DNA of 64,000 bases from CAIXSC01 sp046349915 (GCA_046349915.1 JAXMBL010000003.1:1736001-1800000), one strand, 5' to 3'; positions 1 to 9,347 are shown, counted from the first letter of the stretch. The notes: generated by a model from the letters alone, not told the origin. A program made the numbers and translations.

Positions 1-1111
1 CCTCGCACGCTGCCAAGCCCGCGTCGAACTCGCCCAACTCGTGCCGCGAAGCGCCCAGGCAGTTCCAAGCCTCCGCGAACTCGGGCTGTAATTCGATCGC
101 CCGTTGGCAAAGAGCAACGGCTTCCTCGGCTTGGCAGACTTCACGCAACAGGGTTGCCAGATTCGCGAGTCCCTGCGGGGAGTCAGGCACGTGACTCAAT
201 GCTCGCCGCGCCAGTTCAATGGCTTCCGAAAAGCGGCCGAGATCCCGCAGGGCGCTGGCTTGATTGAAGAGGGCTTCCGTGAAATCGGGACGGCATTCGA
301 TGGCTCGGTCGTAGTACGCGAGAGCTTCCCGAGGACGGTCGAGTTCGCACAATACATTGGCCAGTTCGACAAGGGTGCTTGGCGAGGGCGGCATTGAGGC
401 GGCCACGGCTTTTTGCAGCAGTTGCTCCGCTTGCTCCAACTGGCCGCGCTGATGATGGATTTCGCCAAGTAAAGCGAGAGAGCGTGGTTCGTCGGGGCGC
501 AGAGCGAGTATTCGCTGTAGGTAGTTCTCGGCTTCGTCGAACCGTTGGAGGCCTCGCAGTTCGGCGGCCAAATTGCGCATGGCGTCGACATGTTCGGGTT
601 GGCAGGCAAGCGCGGTTTGAAAGGCCTGAATTGCTTCCGTGGAATTGCCAGCCGCCGACAGGGCGAGCCCGAGGTTGTTGTGCGTGCCGACATGACGTGG
701 GTTGAGCGTGGCGGCATGGCGACACGCATTCAAAGCATCTTGAATGCGCCCCAGCATTCGGAGGGCGTTCCCCAGATTGCTATGGGCTTCGACGAGCTGC
801 GGTTTCAAGCGTGCGGCGGACTCGAACGCGTGCACGGCTTCGGCGGGGTTCCCTAATGCCAGCCAAGTGGTTCCTAGGTTGACGAAGGCCTCGGCGAATG
901 TCGGTCGCGCTGCGATCGCCGTCTTGAAGAGTGTGATCGCCTCCGCGTGTCGCCCTGTCTGAAGGTACAGGATGCCCAGCAAGTGCGCTGCGTCCGGTTG
1001 TCGCGGATCGTCGCGCAGGAGGGCCAAATACTCTGTCTCGGCGGCCTGATGGTGATTGGCTCGATGCAGCGCGAGCGCGGTCTGAAGTCGTAAGGAAAGC
1101 GGTGAGTCCAT
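1..1111 (-). CDS. TPR repeat protein (C-terminus cut by window edge)
   Basis: Reading the minus strand from the ATG at 1109-1111 gives 370 residues with no stop before the window edge. The product is tetratricopeptide repeats almost from the first residue, with the usual alternation of LG/NLG, A and P at the 34-residue period (for example EAHSNLGNALRML and AMRNLAAELRGL). About nine to ten repeats are visible. TPRs form superhelical scaffolds for protein-protein contacts. I see no signal peptide, so the visible part looks cytoplasmic. It starts 14 nt after the stop of the amidohydrolase gene and is probably the last visible gene of that minus-strand operon. Many planctomycete TPR proteins carry a catalytic C-terminal domain (for example SPINDLY-like glycosyltransferase); whether this one does cannot be seen. 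Confidence 0.8.
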   Translation of the reverse strand, partial: MDSPLSLRLQTALALHRANHHQAAETEYLALLRDDPRQPDAAHLLGILYLQTGRHAEAITLFKTAIAARPTFAEAFVNLGTTWLALGNPAEAVHAFESAARLKPQLVEAHSNLGNALRMLGRIQDALNACRHAATLNPRHVGTHNNLGLALSAAGNSTEAIQAFQTALACQPEHVDAMRNLAAELRGLQRFDEAENYLQRILALRPDEPRSLALLGEIHHQRGQLEQAEQLLQKAVAASMPPSPSTLVELANVLCELDRPREALAYYDRAIECRPDFTEALFNQASALRDLGRFSEAIELARRALSHVPDSPQGLANLATLLREVCQAEEAVALCQRAIELQPEFAEAWNCLGASRHELGEFDAGLAACE

Positions 1112-1125
1112 CGCAAGAATGCCGC

Positions 1126-2406
1126 TTAGTATTCCATACCGGGCGCTCGCCAACGGCCAGCCTTGGGAATTCCTCCTTGGAAGACTCCCCAGAAACGTTC
1201 GCGTTGTTGCAGCAGCTTGATGTCGGCCAGGACGTCGCCGTCGACGACGAGCAGATCCGCGAGTTTACCTGGTTCGACCGTTCCCAGTTCATTCCCGCGT
1301 CCCAGGATCTCGGCGCCCGTTTTGGTGCCGCAGGTGATGACTTCGAGTGGTGTAAATCCCACATAGTCGACGAAGAACGCGAGTTCGCGGGCATAGTCGC
1401 CGTGCGGGTTCCAGGCGAAGCCGTAGTCGCCGCCCATGCCGAGTCGCCCGCCCGCGCGGAGGATGCGACGAGCCGACTCGGCGCCGCCTTCCAGTGTCTC
1501 GCGATGCCCGTCGATGACTCGCTGGGACATGCCGAATTCAGGACCTCGCTCGATGCTCGCCCATTCAAAATACAGAGCGGGCACGACGGGCACATCTCGC
1601 TTAAGGAGCAACTCCAGGGATTCGTCGTCCATAAACGTGCCATGTTCGATTGCATCGTAACCCGCGCGCAGCGCGTTCTTGATGCCTTCGGTCGCTCGGC
1701 AGTGTCCCGTGACTTTCAGTCCGTGATTGTGAGCGGTGGCGACGACCGCGTACATCTCCTCGAAGGTCATGCAAAGTGTGTGGTGGTCGTTCACATCGGG
1801 CGCCGCCGCGTCGCCCGTCGGATAAGTCTTCACCCACTCGACGCCGTCCTTCACCAGTTTACGCACGGCTTGACGCGCTTCGTCGGCGCCATTGACCAGC
1901 AGGACGAGTCCTTCCATGCCGATCTTGCGAAAGTCAGGATTCCAATCCATGAGTCCCGCGGCGCCGCAGATTTCTCGTCCGCTGGCCACGAGCCGCGGTC
2001 CGCGAGTGAGATCGTTCTCGATTGCCTTCTTGAGCCAGACATCAATGTTGAATAGGCTGCCGCCGCTCCGAGCCGCCGTGTAGCCGCATTCGAGCGCTAA
2101 GCGAGCGTTCGCGGCCGCGAGCAACGTGACGTATTCCACCGGGTACTTGATGTCGAGATCCTCGAGAGCCGCGACATTGAAATAAGTGGGATGGAAATGC
2201 GCCTCGACCAGTCCCGGCAAGATCGTTCCCCCGTTCGCATTGAAGCGGGCGACTTCGGGACCACAGCGAGGCGCCGCGGATTCTGGGCCCGCATATTTCA
2301 CTCGACCAGATTCGATCAGGACCGCGGCGCGAGGCGTTGGCGTACCGCCGCGCCCGTCGACCAGAGTGCCATTGGTAATGAGAGTCGAGCCGCTCGCAGT
2401 TTTCAT
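1126..2406 (-). CDS. Amidohydrolase family protein (imidazolonepropionase-like)
   Basis: A 426-residue metal-dependent hydrolase of the amidohydrolase superfamily. The N-terminal beta-sandwich (about 1-60) leads into the TIM barrel. The metal-site residues are present in order: HFH (H70, H72) after strand 1, a likely carboxylated lysine K193 in VEWVKTYPTGD, H235 in TGHCRA, H255 in AIEHGT and D327 in MGGDYGF. The C-terminal ELGTVEPGKLADLLVVDGD block is the usual closing strand of imidazolonepropionase-like and prolidase-like members. There is no signal peptide. The substrate (a cyclic amide or a dipeptide-like compound) cannot be told from sequence. It lies in a minus-strand operon with an alpha/beta hydrolase upstream and a TPR protein downstream. 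Confidence 0.85.
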   Translation of the reverse strand: MKTASGSTLITNGTLVDGRGGTPTPRAAVLIESGRVKYAGPESAAPRCGPEVARFNANGGTILPGLVEAHFHPTYFNVAALEDLDIKYPVEYVTLLAAANARLALECGYTAARSGGSLFNIDVWLKKAIENDLTRGPRLVASGREICGAAGLMDWNPDFRKIGMEGLVLLVNGADEARQAVRKLVKDGVEWVKTYPTGDAAAPDVNDHHTLCMTFEEMYAVVATAHNHGLKVTGHCRATEGIKNALRAGYDAIEHGTFMDDESLELLLKRDVPVVPALYFEWASIERGPEFGMSQRVIDGHRETLEGGAESARRILRAGGRLGMGGDYGFAWNPHGDYARELAFFVDYVGFTPLEVITCGTKTGAEILGRGNELGTVEPGKLADLLVVDGDVLADIKLLQQRERFWGVFQGGIPKAGRWRAPGMEY

Positions 2407-2539
2407 GTCGACCGTTTCTGGGGTTTGGAGAGGAAAATGACCCGCAGGTCTGGTTCGCTCCGACCAACGAATTCGCGATCATGCCGCCTGGAAACGAGAA
2501 CGCCCCACAGTCCGTGGTCGCCCCGCTCATTTCGGGAAT

Positions 2540-3391
2540 CTACCTTGTCGACTCCAACCAAGCGAGTGTGGGACGCGCGACTTGTTCGGGGACGAGCCAA
2601 TGCAGTAGATGTCCCACGCCAGGGAACCTCACGGTCGCGCACTCGGGCAGAGTTGCCGAGAGCCAGGCGGCGTCGGCGGGAGTAAGCATGCCGCCCGCGG
2701 CGAGGTCCGCTTCCAACACGAGTGACGGCGCGCGTACTTGCTGGGCCAAGTCAGGGGCATCGTAACCGTCGAGCCAACTGCCGGCTACAATTGGGGCGAG
2801 CACGTCGGGATCGAGTTGGGCGAGGCAGGCTGCCATGTAGCGTAACGCCGGCCGGTCCCGCAATTGTCCCAGGAGGACTGGTTCGGCCTTGCCAGGGATC
2901 TGGAGCGGCAAGACCGCGAGATCCGCCGCCAATTGGGCGACGGATCGACCGGGGCGCACGATCCGGGAAAGGCCGAGAAATTGACTGTGGAAGACGGTCC
3001 CCGAGATGTCTCGTCCCATGGTGTGGAACGGTGGATCTTCCAGCACCAAGGCGCGCACCTTTTCGGGAACTCGCGCCGCGGCCGCCATGGCGACCATCGC
3101 GCCTAGCGAGTGGCCGTAGACCGCGGCGGGTTCGGGCAGCTGTTGCAATAATTCGACGATCTCCGTCGCATAATCAATGACTCGATAACCGTTGGGAACT
3201 CGATCCGATCCTCCGTGTCCGCGGAAATCGACCGCGTGGATCTGCCAACGCGGCAGGAAATAGGGCAACAGCGGGAGGAAGTCGGTCCATTGCCGCACGA
3301 CGCCGTGCAGAAGGATCAGCGGCGGTCCCTGCTTGGGGCTCACCGCGACTCGCAACCCCACTTTGCCAAGTTCCCAGCGTGATTCCAGCAT
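2540..3391 (-). CDS. Alpha/beta hydrolase
   Basis: A 283-residue alpha/beta-hydrolase fold protein. Visible family motifs are the oxyanion-hole HG (ILLHGVV, 26-32), the strand-4 DFRGHGGSD block (55-63), the nucleophile elbow GHSLG with Ser95, an acidic residue in the LEADLAAG segment near 230, and the catalytic His region VGHLLH with H261. Length and motif order match esterases and C-C hydrolases of the MhpC/haloperoxidase-like group. It has no signal peptide, so it is cytoplasmic. The start lies 4 nt after the stop of the 3396-4238 gene, which suggests translational coupling. The substrate is unknown. Confidence 0.85.
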   Translation of the reverse strand: MLESRWELGKVGLRVAVSPKQGPPLILLHGVVRQWTDFLPLLPYFLPRWQIHAVDFRGHGGSDRVPNGYRVIDYATEIVELLQQLPEPAAVYGHSLGAMVAMAAAARVPEKVRALVLEDPPFHTMGRDISGTVFHSQFLGLSRIVRPGRSVAQLAADLAVLPLQIPGKAEPVLLGQLRDRPALRYMAACLAQLDPDVLAPIVAGSWLDGYDAPDLAQQVRAPSLVLEADLAAGGMLTPADAAWLSATLPECATVRFPGVGHLLHWLVPEQVARPTLAWLESTR

Positions 3392-3395
3392 GGCG

Positions 3396-4238
3396 TCAAC
3401 TTTCCAGAAAGTAGGGTGCGAGGTGGTCCTTGAGTCGCTGGAGGTCCGACTGCCAATCGCCGCGAGGTTGCGATTCGCAAGTCCCCCACCATGCTAGCAG
3501 GTTGGGGGCGAGTTCCGCGGCGCTGGCGGGCGACAGTCCAAGCCAATGCTGGGCGGCAAGCGTCACATGGCGTTCGTCGCACAGGGTCCACTCGACGAAT
3601 TCCCCAGCGGCGAGCGTCGCGGGGAGTAACGCCAACTGTTTGAGCCGAATCTCGGAAGGCAAGTCAAGCATCTGGGAACCCAGGGCTGCCTGAAGCACCA
3701 ACCAGGCGAATCGTAGCGGTTCAGGGATCGCTGGCACTGGGTTGACTAACGTCGCTTCGAAAGCAATCGCGGCTTGTGATGGAAAGGACCATCCGCCGCC
3801 GCCTTGGATCGGGTGAACCCAAAGCACGTGACACGCATCAATCCGACTCCCCTCGCTGGGATCGGTCGAGTTCCATCGTCGCTGCACTTGGCGCAGCAGA
3901 CCGGGGCCGCGAGCTTCCCACAATTCGAGAAAGGGGCGAGCACGGAGGGGAAGTTCCGCGGCCAGTCGGGGCCAGTGACCTGCGACAGTTTCTCGCACCA
4001 AGTCTCTCACGGCTTGCGGAGTAACCGAAACGAGCGAGTCTGGGGAGAGTGCTGACGCGATGCAGCAGCGACGAGCAAAATCGGGCTCTTGGCTAGCCGC
4101 CAGCAGTGTCTGAGCTTGTCGGAGAGCGCGGCTCAGAGACGTATCTGGCGAGGAGGGCGATTCGGCGGCGGCGGCGTGAGCGAGCGACAGGGCGTACCAA
4201 AAGGTCGCTTCGGGGGCGAATACGGAGAATAATTGCAT
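3396..4238 (-). CDS. Protein of unknown function (280 aa)
   Basis: I do not recognise this 280-residue protein. It is rich in Ala, Leu and Trp and appears soluble and helical. It has no clear signal peptide, membrane span or metal motif. A Gly-rich patch (HPIQGGGGWSFP, about 142-153) and a run of Trp residues near the C-terminus are the only distinctive marks. It is the first gene of a minus-strand operon with an alpha/beta hydrolase 4 nt downstream, so the two may act together. It is divergently oriented to speA, and the 161-bp gap holds the likely speA promoter. Confidence 0.6.
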   Translation of the reverse strand: MQLFSVFAPEATFWYALSLAHAAAAESPSSPDTSLSRALRQAQTLLAASQEPDFARRCCIASALSPDSLVSVTPQAVRDLVRETVAGHWPRLAAELPLRARPFLELWEARGPGLLRQVQRRWNSTDPSEGSRIDACHVLWVHPIQGGGGWSFPSQAAIAFEATLVNPVPAIPEPLRFAWLVLQAALGSQMLDLPSEIRLKQLALLPATLAAGEFVEWTLCDERHVTLAAQHWLGLSPASAAELAPNLLAWWGTCESQPRGDWQSDLQRLKDHLAPYFLES

Positions 4239-4279
4239 GGGAAACGCGAATGGGGTTCTGCGGGAGCGAAAGCGCCCAT

Positions 4280-4307
4280 TTGTGGAGGGGTGGTCAGTCG
4301 CTATAGT
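4280..4307 (+). promoter_or_regulatory. Possible sigma70-type promoter of speA
   Basis: A TTGTGG hexamer (4280-4285) is followed after 16 nt by TATAGT (4302-4307). It sits about 95 bp upstream of the speA start, in the divergent gap. This is a pattern match only. Confidence 0.35.
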
Positions 4308-4399
4308 ATGCGACGCGTGAGAGTTCGTGTGGACGAGCCGTGAGGTCGTCAGCGATTCCGACGCCGTGTTTCACGCTTTTCATTCCAGGACCTACGAAG

Positions 4400-6331
4400 A
4401 TGCTGAAGGAAGCCGTCGACCGCTGGACTACCGCGGACGCCAACGAACTCTACGAAATCCCGAGTTGGGGAAAAGGGTACTTCTCGGCGAGCCCCGAGGG
4501 GAACATGCTCGTGCACCCCACGAAGGATCCGTCGAAATTTATCGACATGAAGGAACTCGTGGAGCGTTTACAGGCCCGCGGGCTCGACCTTCCCGTGCTG
4601 GTTCGCTTCAACGGCATTCTGAAGAACCGTCTGCAAGAGATCCACGACGCGTTTGCCCAGTCGATTCGCGAGCACGACTATAAGGGGAAGTACACCTGCG
4701 TTTACCCGATCAAGGTGAATCAGCAGCGTCAAGTCGTCGAGAAGATCTTGGAATACAGCCGGCCCTTCGGATTCGGCCTGGAAGCGGGCAGCAAGCCTGA
4801 ATTGCTGGCGGTCGTCGCCATGACGGACGCGGAAACCCCGATTATTTGCAACGGCTTCAAGGACGCCGAGTTCATCGAAATGGCGATGCTCGCCCAGAAA
4901 ATTGGGCGCAAGGTGATCCCTGTCGTCGAGAAATACACCGAACTTGAACTGATCCTGAATTACGCCGCCAAAGTCGGCGTGCGACCGCAAATTGGCATGC
5001 GCATTAAGTTGGCCGCGCGCGGTTCGGGACGCTGGCAGGGATCTGGCGGATATCGCTCGAAGTTCGGGCTCACGGTCACGGAAATTCTCCAGGCGTTTGA
5101 AGAACTCAAGCGGCGCGATATGGCCGATTGCTTCAAATTGCTCCACTTCCACCTCGGCAGCCAGATCACCAACATCCGGCACGTTAAGGGCGCCATGGTC
5201 GAGGCGGCTCGCGCCTTCGCGGATTTGTCGAAACGCGGCGCGGGACTGGAATACATCGATGTCGGAGGCGGGCTCGGCGTCGACTACGATGGCTCGCAGA
5301 CCAACTTTGAGTCGAGCGTGAATTACACGCTCCAAGAGTACGCGAACGACGTCGTCCACCACCTGCTGTCGGTCTGCGACGAAGTAGGAGTGCCTCATCC
5401 CAATATCATCTCGGAGAGCGGTCGGGCGATCGTCGCTTACCACAGCGCGCTCGTCTTCGGCGTGCTCGGTGTGTCCACCCAAGGCTCCAACGGCAAGACC
5501 CCGGTGGTGCCCGAGGAACTGCCTGATGACAGTCCTCAACCGCTTCGCGACTTGTTGGATGCCTACAAGAACATCACCGTGCGTAATGTGTTGGAGAGCT
5601 ACCACGACGCTCAACAGTCGCTCGATACGATCATGACGCTGTTTGGTACGGGCTACCTGTCGCTCGATCAGCGGGCGCTCGCGGAGACCATCTTCTTCGG
5701 CATCTGTCATCGCATTCGGCGAATGATCGAGAAAGCGGAGTTCGTGCCCGAGGAACTGCAGGGGCTCGATTCAACGCTGTCCGATACCTACTTCTGCAAT
5801 TTTTCGCTTTTTCAGTCGATGCCCGACAGTTGGGCCATCAAGCAGTTGTTTCCCGTTACCCCCATTCATCGCCTGAACGAACGACCCTCCAGGCACGCCG
5901 TGCTGGGCGACATTACCTGCGACTCCGACGGCAAAATCGATCAGTTTATTGATCGGCGCGATGTGAAACGCACGCTGTTGCTGCATAAATTCGACGGACG
6001 TCCCTACTATCTCTCCGCGTTCCTCATCGGAGCTTACCAGGAGATCCTTGGCGACCTTCACAACCTGTTCGGCGATACCAATACCGTTCACGTTGATTTG
6101 AACGACAAGGGCGATGTCGTGTTGGAGACCATCGTGAAGGGGGAGACCGTCAGCGAAGTGCTTGATTACGTGCAATTCAATGACCGAGACTTGATCCACC
6201 GTCTTCAGTCGGCCGTCGAAGTCGCCGTCAATGAGGGGCGGATTGATCACCGGCAGGCAGGGCGTTTTGTCAAGTTCTACGAGGCGGGGTTGCAGGGATA
6301 TACGTACCTCGAAGAGATTTCGGACGAGTAA
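4400..6331 (+). CDS. speA: Biosynthetic arginine decarboxylase
   Basis: A PLP-dependent enzyme converting arginine to agmatine and CO2, the first step of the agmatine route to putrescine and spermidine. The frame is open from 4340, but the ATG at 4400 is preferred: it begins MLKEAVDRWTTADANELYEI, as the family does, and has AGGA upstream at 4387-4390. This gives 643 residues (E. coli SpeA has 658). The fold-type III barrel carries the PLP lysine K105 in VYPIKVNQQR, the phosphate-binding DVGGGLGVDY, and the C-terminal GDITCDSDG with catalytic Cys507, all diagnostic of SpeA rather than DAP or ornithine decarboxylase. It is cytoplasmic and monocistronic, with no other polyamine gene nearby. Confidence 0.96.
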   Translation: MLKEAVDRWTTADANELYEIPSWGKGYFSASPEGNMLVHPTKDPSKFIDMKELVERLQARGLDLPVLVRFNGILKNRLQEIHDAFAQSIREHDYKGKYTCVYPIKVNQQRQVVEKILEYSRPFGFGLEAGSKPELLAVVAMTDAETPIICNGFKDAEFIEMAMLAQKIGRKVIPVVEKYTELELILNYAAKVGVRPQIGMRIKLAARGSGRWQGSGGYRSKFGLTVTEILQAFEELKRRDMADCFKLLHFHLGSQITNIRHVKGAMVEAARAFADLSKRGAGLEYIDVGGGLGVDYDGSQTNFESSVNYTLQEYANDVVHHLLSVCDEVGVPHPNIISESGRAIVAYHSALVFGVLGVSTQGSNGKTPVVPEELPDDSPQPLRDLLDAYKNITVRNVLESYHDAQQSLDTIMTLFGTGYLSLDQRALAETIFFGICHRIRRMIEKAEFVPEELQGLDSTLSDTYFCNFSLFQSMPDSWAIKQLFPVTPIHRLNERPSRHAVLGDITCDSDGKIDQFIDRRDVKRTLLLHKFDGRPYYLSAFLIGAYQEILGDLHNLFGDTNTVHVDLNDKGDVVLETIVKGETVSEVLDYVQFNDRDLIHRLQSAVEVAVNEGRIDHRQAGRFVKFYEAGLQGYTYLEEISDE

Positions 6332-6547
6332 CGACGTCCCCAATGGGGACGCTCGGCGTCGTCGAGTTCGTCGTCGTCAAGTTCCCGGAAAATCTGGATC
6401 TTTGCGAGCCGTCGGTACAACCCAGCGGAAAATGGGCTAAATAAACAAGATCGGACAGTTGCGAGGCCTGGGGCGCAGGATTAGCATTGATTGCCGTGAA
6501 TGGTGGTTGGCTTGTCTCGAAAAGTTGAGAACTTGGAGACCGCTCTG

Positions 6548-7576
6548 ATGTCGTGGACTACTTGTCGAAAACTCTTTAAAGGCGCACTCGTATGGGTCGT
6601 CGTGATGTTGCTCACCCTGGACTCGGCGCTCGCTTGCCGACTCCTGGGACGACGACAATCGCGACGTTCGCAGTGCTGCCCGCCAGCGCCTCCCGTGTGC
6701 GAGGTGGATACGAAGTCGCCCGTGCAGGCTCCCGAGGTGAAGGGGGAAGCGGCACCCGAAAAGTCGGACGCCACTCCGCCGGAACCGATGCCGGCCAAGA
6801 CCGAACCGGCGCCCGAAAAGCCCGAGCCGGCCCCGGCCAAACCTGAACCGGCTCCGGCCAAGCCCGAACCAGCCCCGGCCAAACCGGAACCGGCCCCGGC
6901 CAAGCCCGAACCGGCCCCGGCCAAGCCCGAACCAGCTCCGGCCAAGCCCGAACCAGCTCCGGCCAAGCCTGAACCGGCTCCGGCCAAGCCGGAACCGGCT
7001 CCGGCCAAACCCGAACCGGCCCCGGCCAAACCGGAACCGGCGCCAGCCAAGCCTGAACCGGCCAAACCTGCACCGAAGGATGACGACTTGTTCGGTGACG
7101 AGAAGCCGGCCGCGAAGCCCGCGGACGCTCCTGCCAAGCCCGAAGCGCCGAAGCCGGCCCCGAAGGCTGCCGAGGATGATCTGTTTGGCGACGCTCCCGC
7201 CAAGCCTGCGGACGCTCCTGCCAAGCCTGAAGCGCCCAAGCCGGCTCCTAAGGACGATTTGGACGACTTGTTTGGCGCGGAGCCGAAGCCCGCCGCCAAA
7301 CCGGAAGCGAAGCCGCAAGCCAAGCCCGAAGATGATCCGTTCGGTGCTCTGCGTCCGGCTGGTCAGCAATTGCGGCTGTGGGCTGACAACACCGGTAAGT
7401 TCCAGGTGGAAGCTCGCTTGGTTGAGATCCGAGTAGACAGCGTTCGCTTGCTGAAGGGCAACGGCAAGTTTACAACGGTCGAGTTGCGACGGTTGAGCGA
7501 TGGCGATCGTCAGTTTGTAGAACGCCTTGCTTCCCAGATGCGATCGGAGGATACGGGCAAGCTGGCTGGCCGCTAG
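6548..7576 (+). CDS. Secreted SHD1-domain protein with Pro/Ala/Lys repeat linker
   Basis: The chosen ATG (6548) has GGAG at 6535-6538; an upstream ATG at 6500 lacks one. The 342-residue product has a signal peptide ending ALA before Cys, then a Cys/Pro patch. About 12 perfect KPEPAPA heptads follow, then a linker with four acidic-Phe motifs (DDLFGD, DDLFGDA, DDLFGA, DDPFGA). The C-terminal 60 residues (LRLWADNTGKF ... ELRRLSDGDRQFV) match the SLA1 homology domain 1 pattern, a small SH3-like fold common in planctomycete exported proteins. SHD1 in yeast Sla1 binds NPFxD peptides; whether the bacterial domain binds the Phe motifs of its own linker is an open inference. A strong terminator follows. 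Confidence 0.8.
   Translation: MSWTTCRKLFKGALVWVVVMLLTLDSALACRLLGRRQSRRSQCCPPAPPVCEVDTKSPVQAPEVKGEAAPEKSDATPPEPMPAKTEPAPEKPEPAPAKPEPAPAKPEPAPAKPEPAPAKPEPAPAKPEPAPAKPEPAPAKPEPAPAKPEPAPAKPEPAPAKPEPAPAKPEPAKPAPKDDDLFGDEKPAAKPADAPAKPEAPKPAPKAAEDDLFGDAPAKPADAPAKPEAPKPAPKDDLDDLFGAEPKPAAKPEAKPQAKPEDDPFGALRPAGQQLRLWADNTGKFQVEARLVEIRVDSVRLLKGNGKFTTVELRRLSDGDRQFVERLASQMRSEDTGKLAGR
6818..7066 (+). repeat. In-frame 21-bp minisatellite encoding KPEPAPA
   Basis: About 12 tandem copies of a 21-bp unit (AAGCCCGAACCGGCCCCGGCC and third-position variants) encode KPEPAPA. Variation is nearly all synonymous, so the protein repeat is maintained while the DNA drifts. Boundaries are approximate. Confidence 0.85.
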
Positions 7577-7635
7577 TTTGTGTTGAATGAATCAGCGGAT
7601 ACTGCGTGTCCGCAGTCTCTGCCAGTTGAAAAACG

Positions 7636-7669
7636 AAGGGTGAAACACAATAGTGTTTCACCCTTTTTT
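7636..7669 (+). terminator. Rho-independent terminator after the SHD1 gene
   Basis: A perfect 13-bp stem (AAGGGTGAAACAC / GTGTTTCACCCTT) with an AATA loop runs into a T tract. It lies 60 bp after the SHD1 stop codon. Confidence 0.85.
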
Positions 7670-7841
7670 CGTTGACGCACAACGCTAAGCGTCCCGTTAA
7701 TTTCGCGACTGGGCAAGGGCCCTTGAAGGCGAACAAGTTGGCAAGGCGACGCGGCCACTTGCGGTGCGGCGACGGGAAGGGGTAACTTGTGACAAGCTGA
7801 GTTGAGTATGTTGGCACCGTGAACGGGAGGGTTGTCGTACG

Positions 7842-9347
7842 ATGCGTTGGATTTTCGGAAGAACTGCGGCGAGTGTGGGGCTGCTGTCTCTGGTGCTTTC
7901 GACAGGTTGTGCGCCTGAGGCTCCACCGGCTGCGCGAAAAGACGCGGGACCAGGCAAGTCGAGCGCCACGACGGGCGCTGCGGCGCCCAAACAGGAAGAG
8001 CCAGCCAAGGAAACTCCTATGGCTGACGCCCCAACTGAACCGGTGCCAACTGAACCAGCCCCGGCCAAGGATGCGCCGACCAAAGAGGAGCCGATGAAGG
8101 AAGCGCCGGCGAAAGAACCGGCCAAGGAAGAAGCGCCTGCCAAGCCAGACGCTCCTGCTCCGGCGAAAGAGGCTGCGTCGCAATCGGTGAAGTTGGGGTC
8201 GCCGGAGTTGACGGCAGGTATCCCTGGAGATGGGCCTCTTGAGGTCGACGCCATCACGAAGTGGCTCGATGATCCCAAGAACCATGAACCGCTCGCGGTT
8301 GAGCTTCCCGCCGGTCTGGCGGCAGGTCAGTCGCAGATCGTGATCCCCGAGAACAATCCTCTGACACGCGCCAAGATCGAGTTGGGGCGCCAGCTCTATT
8401 TTGATGTTCGCTTGTCGGCCGATGGCACTGTGTCGTGCGCCAGCTGCCATCACCCGGACGAAGGTTATGGTCGGCACACGCAGTTTGGCGTGGGAATCAA
8501 TGGCCAGATGGGCGGTCGCAACTCGCCCGTCAGCTACAACCGAATTCTGAGCGGTGCTCAGTTCTGGGATGGTCGCGCCGATTCGCTGGAAGCGCAGGCG
8601 GTCGGCCCGATCGCCAATCCGATCGAAATGGGGAACACTCACGAGAAGTGTGTGGAGACCCTGAAGGGAATCGAGGGTTACAAGGTTCAATTCGAGAAGA
8701 TTTTCCCAGGCGAAGGTGTGACGATCGGCAACGTCGGCAAGGCGATTGCTTCGTTTGAGCGAGTGATTGTGACAGGGCCCTCGCCGTACGATTTCTACGA
8801 ACCGCTGCGAGCTTTTGAGGCGGCTAACAAGGAAGATTTGGCGGACCTGGAAGCGTTGAAGAAGGACGATCCGGAGTTGTTCGCGACCTACGAGGCCTTG
8901 AAGAAGGCGAGCGACGCACACCCGATTTCGATCGAGGCGAAGCGTGGGCGGGACCTGTTCTTCACCGAGAAGGCGAATTGCACGGCCTGTCACGTCGGCG
9001 CGAACTTCACCGACGAAAAGTACCACAATTTGGGTGTGGGCATGGACAAGGAAAAGCCTGACTTGGGACGGTTTGAGGTGACGAAGGACGACAAGGACAA
9101 GGGCGGGTTCAAGACGCCCACGGTCCGTAACGTCGCGTTGTCGGCGCCTTACATGCATGACGGCAGCCAGGCCACGCTGGAAGAAGTGGTGGCTTGGTAT
9201 GACAAGGGCGGCCATCCCAATGCGACGCTCAGCGATAAGGTCAAGAAGTTGGGGTTGTCGGAGCAGGAGAAGAAGGACCTTGTTGAGTTCATGAAGGCCC
9301 TGACCGGCGAGTTCCCGAAGGTTCGTCAGGATCGCTTGCCGAAGTAG
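7842..9347 (+). CDS. Di-haem cytochrome c peroxidase-family lipoprotein
   Basis: A 501-residue exported protein of the bacterial CCP/MauG family, which reduces H2O2 or carries out related oxidations with two c-type haems. A signal peptide ends in lipobox LSTGC (Cys23). Residues 24-110 are a low-complexity Ala/Pro/Lys/Glu linker. The catalytic part has two haem c sites, CASCH at 199-203 and CTACH at 380-384, plus the family segments GRQLYFDVRLS, FWDGRADSLEAQA and FKTPTVRNVALSAPYMHDG. The likely place of action is the periplasm, anchored to a membrane. The next gene (a PNP) starts 5 nt after its stop, which implies co-transcription although no functional link is obvious. Confidence 0.93.
   Translation: MRWIFGRTAASVGLLSLVLSTGCAPEAPPAARKDAGPGKSSATTGAAAPKQEEPAKETPMADAPTEPVPTEPAPAKDAPTKEEPMKEAPAKEPAKEEAPAKPDAPAPAKEAASQSVKLGSPELTAGIPGDGPLEVDAITKWLDDPKNHEPLAVELPAGLAAGQSQIVIPENNPLTRAKIELGRQLYFDVRLSADGTVSCASCHHPDEGYGRHTQFGVGINGQMGGRNSPVSYNRILSGAQFWDGRADSLEAQAVGPIANPIEMGNTHEKCVETLKGIEGYKVQFEKIFPGEGVTIGNVGKAIASFERVIVTGPSPYDFYEPLRAFEAANKEDLADLEALKKDDPELFATYEALKKASDAHPISIEAKRGRDLFFTEKANCTACHVGANFTDEKYHNLGVGMDKEKPDLGRFEVTKDDKDKGGFKTPTVRNVALSAPYMHDGSQATLEEVVAWYDKGGHPNATLSDKVKKLGLSEQEKKDLVEFMKALTGEFPKVRQDRLPK

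Noticed and set aside
4568..5710. A 380-codon minus-strand frame inside speA.
   Set aside because: SpeA motifs are intact on the plus strand; the antisense product has no motif.
6437..7369. Long open frames on the minus strand across the SHD1 gene (Gly/Ala/Ser- or Arg/Phe-rich products).
   Set aside because: They are by-products of the 21-bp repeat, which leaves all frames open. Composition is extreme and the plus-strand gene has a signal peptide and a known domain.
7470..9215. A 581-codon open frame on the minus strand over the cytochrome c peroxidase gene.
   Set aside because: It mirrors a gene with two haem motifs and a lipobox. The product is Arg/Leu-rich without recognisable motifs, as expected for an antisense shadow in GC-rich DNA.
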